Part shown: in pieces, positions 1 through 5,650 of the stretch
Position numbering within the stretch: the first letter of the stretch is position 1
Layout: every line of letters begins with the position of its first letter
Assembly (NCBI GenBank): GCA_030150045.1
Contig: JASLGM010000018.1
Location: 1-5,762, forward strand
Source: Taishania sp.
GTDB taxonomy: Bacteria; Bacteroidota; Bacteroidia; Flavobacteriales_D; Crocinitomicaceae
Length of the DNA stretch: 5,762 nt
Direction of reading: 5' to 3'
Position numbers and translations under genes: made by a program
The notes under the pieces: generated by a model
What the model saw: only the letters and a program-made list of their open reading frames with translations
Databases searched by the model: none
What the model was told of the DNA's origin: nothing

Positions 1-17
1 TTTTGTAGTTATTTATG

Positions 18-77
18 AGCAAAAGCCATTATTATTTCCTTTTTTCTTAAATTAGTAAATAATAAACGGCTTTTGCT
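18..77. repeat. Long interrupted hairpin (19 bp in two stem blocks)
   Basis: The outer arms AGCAAAAGCC (18-27) and GGCTTTTGCT (68-77) are perfect reverse complements. The inner arms TTATTATTT (29-37) and AAATAATAA (57-65) are also perfect reverse complements. Between the two blocks lies a small internal loop (A28 against A66-C67), and the apical loop is 38-56. No T-run follows either arm directly, so it is not a canonical intrinsic terminator on either strand. It could be a terminator of an unseen neighbouring gene, a REP-like dispersed palindrome, or part of a structured RNA. Confidence 0.75.
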
Positions 78-95
78 TGATGCTAGTGGGTTATT

Positions 96-112
96 GAAAA
101 ATCTAGTTTTTC
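96..112. repeat. Small perfect hairpin
   Basis: GAAAAA (96-101) pairs with TTTTTC (107-112) around the 5-nt loop TCTAG. It is short and A/T-rich, so chance is possible. It lies between two other inverted repeats in the same 130-base stretch. Confidence 0.5.
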
Positions 113-131
113 TAATCCGCCACTGCGTCAA

Positions 132-148
132 CACACGAACGTTGTGTG
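132..148. repeat. Hairpin centred on AACGTT
   Basis: CACAC (132-136) pairs with GTGTG (144-148). The stem extends inward by one G-T wobble and one A-T pair, leaving a 3-nt loop (139-141). The sequence ACGTTGTGTGCAA on the right arm resembles a string I associate with Bacteroidota intergenic repeats. That association is from memory and was not checked. Confidence 0.5.
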
Positions 149-313
149 CAAGCGTAAGAGACAACGACCCTACAGAAAGTAACGAACAGAATAATAAAAA
201 AAGTAAACCATTTTGACAGGAATGATAGAACATAACAATAATACAACAAACGGACAACAAGTAAGCCGACACTCATTGCCGATCCTTCTGTGTTTCCTTT
301 TTTATCCACCACA

Positions 314-325
314 CAAAATATTTTG
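314..325. repeat. Perfect 12-bp palindrome CAAAATATTTTG
   Basis: The sequence equals its own reverse complement and lies 110 bases before the first gene. A dyad of this length could bind a dimeric regulator. It is very A/T-rich, so chance occurrence cannot be excluded, and no regulator gene is visible in the window. Confidence 0.45.
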
Positions 326-332
326 AAATTCA

Positions 333-416
333 TTGCCAACGCTCAAATGACACATTTGGTTTTTCCAACGCACCAGCCAAACGCAAAAAACCAAAAAAAC
401 CATTTTTGCCAACGCT
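333..416. repeat. Cluster of CCAACGC-type repeats with inverted repeats
   Basis: TTGCCAACGCT occurs twice (333-343 and 406-416). Related copies lie between them: CCAACGC at 365-371 and CCAAACGC at 377-384. Interleaved are a tight hairpin, CAAATG (344-349) with CATTTG (353-358) around a 3-nt loop, and a 10-bp perfect inverted repeat, TTTGGTTTTT (355-364) with AAAAACCAAA (386-395). The last copy ends 19 bases before the first start codon, in the expected promoter or 5' UTR region. It may be a regulatory array, a 5' UTR structure or a dispersed intergenic repeat; I cannot tell which. Confidence 0.6.
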
Positions 417-435
417 TTAAAAGAGAGTTTGAATT

Positions 436-1398
436 ATGATAAGATTACCAAATATTGGATTAACATTTACTGACGGTGATGAATGGGAGGAGTTTTGTCA
501 AAGTTGCTTGAAAATTAAACATCAACATCATAACTTTAAATCAGTCCCTGCTGACTCAGGTGGAGATTACGGACTTGATGGTTTCAATACTAACGGAGAT
601 GCTTATCAATGCTATTGCCCCGAAAGAGAGTATACAGATAGAGAGTTATACGAACACCAAAGAGATAAAATAACAAGTGATATTCAGAAACTATACAACT
701 ATAAGGACAAAATAAGAAAAATATTAAATGGATGTAAAATCAAAATTTGGCATTTTACAACACCTCTCATAAAATCTAAAGAACTAATACTTCACTGTAA
801 CACAAAAGAGAATCTAGTAAGAAGTTGGAAATTGGACTTCATTGATGATGACTTCCAAATTGGGCTTAAAGATTATGAGTATTTCCTTCCTGAAATACCT
901 CACGTAATTGACTCTGGAAAAATAGTAAATCCAATGAGTTATCAGGAACTAGACTTCCAAAGTCCAGAATCTTCCACTCAAACTATTGAAGAGTTTAAGG
1001 CAATATATGAGAATAATACATTTGTTGAAAATGCGTTGCGTAAAAATGCAAAATTATATCCCAACAATGGAGAGGCTTATACAGATAATATTATTCAACT
1101 AACAGATTCACAAATAGAGTTTAATATTATAGGTGAAGGTATTTTAAAACAATGGTCTAATTCATTTGATAAACAATATGAAAAGTTTATTCGAGTAAAA
1201 AAAGCTCTTGGAAAGCGTATAAAAGCAGATAGTTTGATTCCAGTCAAAGACAACAATGAAAAATTGAAAGAGATAAATAATACTGTTCGAACAATGATAA
1301 ATAAAGAATTCCATTATTTATCAGAATCAAACAAGGAGGAGCTATCCTCTTATTTAGTTTCTTACTGGATTCTGGAATGTTCATTAGATTTTAGCTAG
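436..1398 (+). CDS. ABC-3C/Lamassu-type effector (LmuA-like), putative PD-(D/E)XK nuclease
   Basis: This 320-aa protein opens the cassette and is probably its toxic effector, cutting DNA when released by its SMC partner. The N-terminal 100 residues read as a restriction-endonuclease-like fold. An acidic helix (WEEFCQSCLK, 17-26) is followed by GGDYGLDGF (42-50), matching the G-D-x-G-x-D strand of Mrr-like nucleases, and then AYQCYCPE (56-63) where a QxK strand is expected. Tyr60 occupies the usual Lys position; a migrated lysine such as Lys78 in the next helix (RDKITSDI) could replace it, which is inference. The C-terminal part (about 185-320) is helical and ends in SYWILECSLDF, resembling as I recall it the C-terminal partner-binding domain of ABC-3C effectors. 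There is no signal peptide or membrane segment, so it should be cytoplasmic. The start ATG has an A/T-rich leader, and the next gene begins one base after the stop. The nuclease fold is probable; the link to the cassette is stronger than the catalytic assignment. Confidence 0.75.
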   Translation: MIRLPNIGLTFTDGDEWEEFCQSCLKIKHQHHNFKSVPADSGGDYGLDGFNTNGDAYQCYCPEREYTDRELYEHQRDKITSDIQKLYNYKDKIRKILNGCKIKIWHFTTPLIKSKELILHCNTKENLVRSWKLDFIDDDFQIGLKDYEYFLPEIPHVIDSGKIVNPMSYQELDFQSPESSTQTIEEFKAIYENNTFVENALRKNAKLYPNNGEAYTDNIIQLTDSQIEFNIIGEGILKQWSNSFDKQYEKFIRVKKALGKRIKADSLIPVKDNNEKLKEINNTVRTMINKEFHYLSESNKEELSSYLVSYWILECSLDFS

Positions 1399-1399
1399 A

Positions 1400-1861
1400 A
1401 TGGAAGAAAATAAATACATATCATTTACCGAAAGAAAAACGCCACTTTACCCAAGTTACCGACCAATGTATAAAGTGGCTCAAATCCTTTTGATTTTGTA
1501 CTATAATGGATATGCTGGTAAAGCAAGTTTATTAAAGCTTCATCTTTTTTCTTGGGCAATTAAATCATACGAGAATATGAATAGCCTTAAAGAATTTGTA
1601 ACATCAAACTACGAACAAAAGCTTCACTTCTTTGGAATCGAATCAACTTTAAATAGGGCTTTAAATCTTGCTTATGCTGAAAAACTAATTGATTTCGAAA
1701 ATGGCAGTTACAAACTTTTAGAAAAGGGAAAACTATTCGCGGAGCAATTAATTGAGGATAAAACACTTTTTGTTAATGAAAAGCAAGTGCTTAAACTGGT
1801 TGGGAAGAAAATTCCTGAAAGAATCATAAATAACTTAATAAACCACTGGAAAAATGCTTAA
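1400..1861 (+). CDS. ABC-3C system middle component (LmuC/DdmB-like), winged-helix protein
   Basis: This 153-aa protein sits between effector and ATPase, the position of the middle component in ABC-3C and Lamassu systems. In Lamassu that component bridges the nuclease to the SMC dimer. A basic PLYPSYRPMYKVAQILLIL segment (15-33) leads into a helix, then GKASLLKLHLFSWAI (40-54), a second helical unit near 80-97, and a wing-like LIDFENGSYKLLEKGKLFAE (96-115). This order is typical of winged helix-turn-helix proteins. The last 35 residues are charged and helical. The start ATG lies one base after the effector stop, and the final codons overlap the ATPase start by 8 bases, so translation is very likely coupled. 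It has no catalytic motif. A plain transcription regulator is the alternative, but the position and the RP-x-Y-x-x-A-x-I-L-L motif argue for a structural component. I do not assign a numbered middle-component family. Confidence 0.75.
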   Translation: MEENKYISFTERKTPLYPSYRPMYKVAQILLILYYNGYAGKASLLKLHLFSWAIKSYENMNSLKEFVTSNYEQKLHFFGIESTLNRALNLAYAEKLIDFENGSYKLLEKGKLFAEQLIEDKTLFVNEKQVLKLVGKKIPERIINNLINHWKNA

Positions 1862-3881
1862 AATAAAGGCCTTAAAAATTAATATCAATACCGAGAAAGG
1901 AGTTTATGGAACTCCTTTAATTCAATTCAATGATGGCCTAACAATTATCAAAGGATTTAATTCTACTGGAAAAAGCACATTATTTCAATCGATACTTTAT
2001 TGCTTGGGCTTAGAAGAGCTTATCGGTGGAAAGAATGAGAAAACAATGCAATCGGTTCTGAAAAGTGAAATACTAAATAGTGAAAGCAAAATTGAAGCAA
2101 GAGTAATTGAATCAAACATTTTATTAGAAATTGAAGGAGCATCAATTGTAACAGTAAAGAGATATATTTCCAGCGAATCAAAAAATCCTGGCTTAGTCGA
2201 AGTGTTTAATGGACCTTTATTAACTGCGCCCAATCAATATGATTACGCACCAATGTATGTTCACGACAAAGGTGCTGCGGACAGTAATAATGCTTTTGGA
2301 TTTCATTCGTTTTTAGAAAATTTAATAGGTTGGGAACTTCCTCAAGTTCAATATAAAGACGGTAATCAACGGAAATTATACTTACAGAATATATTTCCGG
2401 GCTTTGTCATTGAACAAAAAGCTGGTTGGACAGATTTCTTTGCTACAATTCCATATTATGCATTACTTGAAAAAGAAACAAGGGCAGTAGAGTTCCTACT
2501 AAATTTAGACTCTTGGAAAATACAACAACGAAAATCAAAATTAAAGCAAGATAAGAACGACTTGATTTTAGATTGGAGGAATAAATACACAGAGTTCAAG
2601 TTTTTAGCACATCAGATAGCTTGTGAAATTAGAGGGATTTCAAATCAACCCGAAATAATAGAATCAAAAAACGCTGTTTACCTTGTCTATGTAACGGAGG
2701 AGAAAACTTATAATTTGACTGAATATATAAGTTATTTAGAGGATGAATATTCTAAAATTAGCGACTTGGAAATTCCAAATGTGGGAGATCTAGCAATAGA
2801 GAGCGAATTGAAAATAAACAATCTAAACGAGCAATTGAGTCAGTTATCAATTAATCTTTCAAGTGTAATTAATAGAAAAAACCTGACAATAAGTAAGTAT
2901 AACTCATTCATAGAAAGGTTATCTGAACTGGAGAATGATAAGGTACAAAATGAGTATCATTTAAAAGTGAAAAAGAAAGGTGCAGATGATGGTTTTGCTA
3001 TTGCACACGATAATTGTCCCTATTGCAGTCAAGGCTTAGATGACTCATTGCTACCAAAGGATATAGAGATTGTGCCAATGCAAATAGAAGAAAATTTAGA
3101 GTACCTTAAAGCTCAAATCAATCTTATTAAAATATACATCAACAATCACAAAAATGATATTTATGATTTTGAGCGAGAAATTGAACGATTAAACAACGAA
3201 ATTTCTGAAACTCGAAGTACTATCAGAACTCTGAAAACTCAATTGATAAGTGATAATCGAATGCCTTCCATTGAACTCATTGAAAGGCGACTGAAATTAA
3301 GAGCAAAACTTGATTTGTACAGGAGAAAGTATGAGGAATTAGTTTCCTTTCAAGAGGATTTCAAGATGCTATCTGATGAATGGGTTCAAATTCTTGGGGA
3401 AGAGAAAAAACTCCCGAATTTACTTTCTCCATTTGATTACAAAAAAATATCAGAACTTGAAAAGCGCTTCAAATCACTTTTGGTGGATTTTCATTATCGT
3501 AGTAAATCCCTAGATGGAATTAGTATTTCAAAAGAAACTCTTTTGCCTGTAGTTGAGGGATATTCCTTAAAGTTTGATTCATCAGCTAGTGATTTCACGC
3601 GTGCAATTTGGAGTTATACGCTTGCCTTAAAAGAAACTTCTGAAAAATTTGACGGCAATCACCCAAATTTGTTTATACTTGATGAACCAGGGCAACAAGA
3701 GGCAGGAGATAATGACTTTCAACTTTTATTGAAAAAATTAGGTGATTATCCCAATACACAATCGATTGTTTTCTCTTCTTTTCATCAAGCTGATTTAACT
3801 TACTCAGCTTGTACCGAAGGAGTGAAATTTAATTTGATTGATTTAGGGGAAGAAAAATTTATTAAAAAATTGATTGACTAA
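1854..3881 (+). CDS. SMC/Rad50-like ABC ATPase with zinc hook (LmuB/DdmC-like)
   Basis: This 675-aa protein is the sensor-motor of the cassette: an ABC ATPase expected to dimerise on DNA and respond to foreign or abnormal DNA structures. The N-terminal lobe has Walker A GFNSTGKS (34-41) and a Q-loop in FVIEQKAGW (184-192). Coiled-coil arms (about 220-375 and 405-545) flank a CPYC zinc hook (388-391), at which two molecules can join through Zn as in Rad50. The C-terminal lobe has a degenerate signature helix (DSSASDFTR, 575-583) instead of LSGGQ, Walker B LFILDEP (606-612), and a switch histidine in SSFH (His644). The FVIEQ-x-x-GW Q-loop and the two upstream partners point to ABC-3C/Lamassu rather than Rad50 or RecN. 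There is no room for a C-terminal nuclease as in RloC, since only 31 residues follow His644. The start overlaps the middle-component stop by 8 bases, and hsdM starts 8 bases after its own stop. It is intact. Confidence 0.85.
   Translation: MLKIKALKININTEKGVYGTPLIQFNDGLTIIKGFNSTGKSTLFQSILYCLGLEELIGGKNEKTMQSVLKSEILNSESKIEARVIESNILLEIEGASIVTVKRYISSESKNPGLVEVFNGPLLTAPNQYDYAPMYVHDKGAADSNNAFGFHSFLENLIGWELPQVQYKDGNQRKLYLQNIFPGFVIEQKAGWTDFFATIPYYALLEKETRAVEFLLNLDSWKIQQRKSKLKQDKNDLILDWRNKYTEFKFLAHQIACEIRGISNQPEIIESKNAVYLVYVTEEKTYNLTEYISYLEDEYSKISDLEIPNVGDLAIESELKINNLNEQLSQLSINLSSVINRKNLTISKYNSFIERLSELENDKVQNEYHLKVKKKGADDGFAIAHDNCPYCSQGLDDSLLPKDIEIVPMQIEENLEYLKAQINLIKIYINNHKNDIYDFEREIERLNNEISETRSTIRTLKTQLISDNRMPSIELIERRLKLRAKLDLYRRKYEELVSFQEDFKMLSDEWVQILGEEKKLPNLLSPFDYKKISELEKRFKSLLVDFHYRSKSLDGISISKETLLPVVEGYSLKFDSSASDFTRAIWSYTLALKETSEKFDGNHPNLFILDEPGQQEAGDNDFQLLLKKLGDYPNTQSIVFSSFHQADLTYSACTEGVKFNLIDLGEEKFIKKLID
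1953..1976 (+). other. Walker A (P-loop) of the ABC ATPase
   Basis: These bases encode GFNSTGKS (residues 34-41), an intact GxxxxGK[ST] nucleotide-binding loop with Lys40 and Ser41 placed to bind phosphate and Mg2+. Confidence 0.92.
3015..3026 (+). other. Zinc-hook CxxC codons
   Basis: These bases encode CPYC (residues 388-391) at the centre of the coiled-coil region, followed by SQGL. In Rad50-type proteins, two such CxxC motifs from separate subunits coordinate one Zn ion and link the coiled-coil tips. The placement between two predicted helical arms of similar length supports that reading. Confidence 0.85.
3669..3689 (+). other. Walker B of the ABC ATPase
   Basis: These bases encode LFILDEP (residues 606-612). 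Asp610 should hold Mg2+, and Glu611 is the expected catalytic base, so ATP hydrolysis should be possible. Confidence 0.9.
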
Positions 3882-3889
3882 AAGAAAAT

Positions 3890-5650
3890 ATGAGCTTAAG
3901 TACACAAAATCTACAATCCATCATCAACTTCATTTGGACAGTTGCCGATGATGTATTGATTAATAAATTCCTTGAAAATCAGTATCAAGATGTTATCCTG
4001 CCAATGACCGTTTTAAGACGATTGGATTTGGCTCTGGAACCGACCAAAGACAAAGTACTGAAAACAAACGAGGCATTTAAAGATAAAATTGACAACTTAT
4101 TTGGCTTGTTGACCAGCGAACAACACGGAACTGGTTTGGCGTTTTACAATACTTCGCCTTTCACAATGAAAAAACTCTTGGATGATCCCAAGAACATTGA
4201 TGCCAATTTTCTGGATTATCTGAACGGTTTTTCGGAAAATGTGCAGGACATTATTTCTAAATTTAAGTTTCGCAATCAGTTAGAAACCTTTGAAGAAACA
4301 GGTATTACTTTTTCTTTGATTGAAAAATTCTGTAATCCAAAAGTTGAACTACGCCCAGAGAAAATATCACCTATGGCAATGGGTTATATGTTTGAAGACT
4401 TGATTCGGAGGTTTAATGAAAAAACCAATGCAGCCGCAGGGCGACATTTTACACCTAGAGAAATCATTGAATTAATGACGCATTTGGTGTATTTGCCAGT
4501 AAAAGACAAAATCCAAAAAGGAACATTTTTGGTGTATGATCCTTGTGCGGGCTCGGGTGCTATGCTCACCCAATCCAAACTTTTTGCTACTGACCCCGAA
4601 GGAGAAATAAAATCAAAGGCAACTTTTCATCTGTACGGACAGGAAAACACAGGCGAAATGTACGCTACTTGCAAATCGGATATGTTGCTAAAGAATGAAG
4701 ATCCCGACAAAATCAAGTTCGGTTCTACCTTGAGCGAATACGGTTTTGACCCTGATTTGAAATTCAATTTTATGCTTACCAATCCGCCGTATGGAACTAC
4801 TTGGAAACAGGACCAAGAGAACCTAAATGTAGGTACGAGCAAGAAAATAAGCATTGTAGATAAGCGTTTCAACCTGCCTATTAAAAACTTTAAAGGTGAG
4901 CCAGAAGTTACTTGTTTGACAAGTAGAAGCAATGACGGACAGTTGATGTTTATGCTCCATATGCTTTCTAAAATGAAAGACCCGAAAGGCGGTGGTAGCC
5001 GTATTGCTTCTGTTCATAACGGGTCTGCTCTATTTACAGGTGGCGCAGGAAGCGGTGAAAGTGGCATTAGACAATATATTATTGAAAATGATCTATTGGA
5101 ATGTATTGTGCAATTGCCCAACGATATTTTCTACAATACCGGTATTGCTACCTACGTATGGTTCATCAGCAATGTAAAAGAAGAAAAACGGAAAGGCAAA
5201 GTGCAACTCATTAACGCTTCTTCGGCTGCGTTTTTCCAAAAGATGGGCAAGAGTTTGGGGAGCAAACGTAATGAATTGACGACCGCTCATATCGAAGCCA
5301 TACAACAACTATATTTTGATTTTGAAGAAAACGAGTACAGTAAAATTTTTGATAATGAAGATTTTGGATTTTACCAAATCACCGTACACCAACCAGAAAA
5401 AGATGAGAATGGAAAAATAATAACCGATAGTAAAGGCAAACCAAAAAGTGATAGCAGTCTAAAAGACATTGAAAACGTACCGATGCGCAAAGGTGAAAAA
5501 CACCAAGATTTAATTAATGATTATTTCAAAAAAGAAGTATTGCCCTTTGCTCCTGATGCTTGGTACGACAAAACCAAAATGAAAGTAGGCTACGAAATCG
5601 CTTTTAATAAATATTTTTATCCACTACTGTCCGATAAAAAGAGAAATTAA
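3890..5650 (+). CDS. hsdM: Type I restriction-modification DNA methyltransferase, M subunit (HsdM)
   Basis: This 586-aa protein is a type I N6-adenine methyltransferase subunit. It transfers a methyl group from S-adenosylmethionine to adenine in the target chosen by an HsdS partner. The N-terminal HsdM domain starts with FIWTVADDVL (14-23) and has ILPMTVLRRLD (36-46). The catalytic core has AGRHFTPREIIELM (183-196), SAM-binding motif I DPCAGSGAML (217-226), YGQEN (249-253), and catalytic motif IV NPPYG (298-302). The C-terminal part ends with VGYEIAFNKYFY (566-577), a closing motif of this family. Only nine residues follow it, whereas many relatives I recall continue for some tens of residues, so the tail may be shortened. 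It begins 8 bases after the ATPase stop, so it is probably in the same transcript. Sampled stretches are less AT-rich than the cassette. hsdS and hsdR are not visible. Confidence 0.93.
   Translation: MSLSTQNLQSIINFIWTVADDVLINKFLENQYQDVILPMTVLRRLDLALEPTKDKVLKTNEAFKDKIDNLFGLLTSEQHGTGLAFYNTSPFTMKKLLDDPKNIDANFLDYLNGFSENVQDIISKFKFRNQLETFEETGITFSLIEKFCNPKVELRPEKISPMAMGYMFEDLIRRFNEKTNAAAGRHFTPREIIELMTHLVYLPVKDKIQKGTFLVYDPCAGSGAMLTQSKLFATDPEGEIKSKATFHLYGQENTGEMYATCKSDMLLKNEDPDKIKFGSTLSEYGFDPDLKFNFMLTNPPYGTTWKQDQENLNVGTSKKISIVDKRFNLPIKNFKGEPEVTCLTSRSNDGQLMFMLHMLSKMKDPKGGGSRIASVHNGSALFTGGAGSGESGIRQYIIENDLLECIVQLPNDIFYNTGIATYVWFISNVKEEKRKGKVQLINASSAAFFQKMGKSLGSKRNELTTAHIEAIQQLYFDFEENEYSKIFDNEDFGFYQITVHQPEKDENGKIITDSKGKPKSDSSLKDIENVPMRKGEKHQDLINDYFKKEVLPFAPDAWYDKTKMKVGYEIAFNKYFYPLLSDKKRN
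4538..4558 (+). other. SAM-binding motif I of HsdM
   Basis: These bases encode DPCAGSG (residues 217-223), the glycine-rich S-adenosylmethionine loop of the adenine methyltransferase fold. It is intact. Confidence 0.92.
4781..4795 (+). other. Catalytic motif IV (NPPYG) of HsdM
   Basis: These bases encode NPPYG (residues 298-302), the [ND]PP[YF] motif that positions the target adenine amino group. It marks the enzyme as an N6-adenine methyltransferase and suggests it is active. Confidence 0.93.

Larger units (their letters stand above)
1..435. other. Non-coding, palindrome-rich leader upstream of the defence operon
   Basis: No reading frame here looks like a protein. The two longest frames are on the minus strand, overlap each other, and read as low-complexity hydrophobic sequence ending in repeat-derived peptides. 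The + strand frame open at the left edge stops at 53-55 after 17 codons and cannot be assigned. The stretch holds several inverted repeats and repeated CCAACGC-type motifs, listed separately. I found no exact match to the Bacteroidota promoter consensus TAnnTTTG; near misses such as the TATTTTG at 319-325 have the wrong spacing. The operon promoter should lie here because the first cassette gene starts at 436, but I cannot place it. Confidence 0.7.

Noticed and set aside
9..339. Two overlapping minus-strand open frames (9-272 and 112-339) of 87 and 75 codons.
   Set aside because: They overlap in different frames, consist mostly of hydrophobic low-complexity residues, run through the hairpins, and show no recognisable domain or start context.
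1..435. A CRISPR array, suggested by the repeated CCAACGC strings.
   Set aside because: The repeats are 7-11 bases, irregularly spaced and partly degenerate, without uniform spacers or cas genes.
1333..1342. AGGAGG-like purine string near the end of the effector gene as a ribosome binding site.
   Set aside because: It is about 60 bases from the next start codon and is explained by in-frame Lys-Glu-Glu codons.
3829..3836. TTAATTTG near the 3' end of the ATPase gene as an internal promoter -7 element for hsdM, with TTG at 3809-3811.
   Set aside because: It has one mismatch to TAnnTTTG, the upstream element is minimal, and such strings are expected by chance in A/T-rich coding DNA.
1854..3881. 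The ABC ATPase as an RloC-type anticodon nuclease, tempting because it has a zinc hook and sits next to hsdM.
   Set aside because: RloC carries its nuclease in the same chain. Here only 31 residues follow the switch histidine, and two separate partner genes lie upstream, which fits ABC-3C/Lamassu.
1854..3881. The ABC ATPase as housekeeping RecN, RecF or Rad50/SbcC.
   Set aside because: The length, the FVIEQ-x-x-GW Q-loop, the degenerate signature and the operon partners do not fit these. SbcC would be expected beside SbcD, which is absent.
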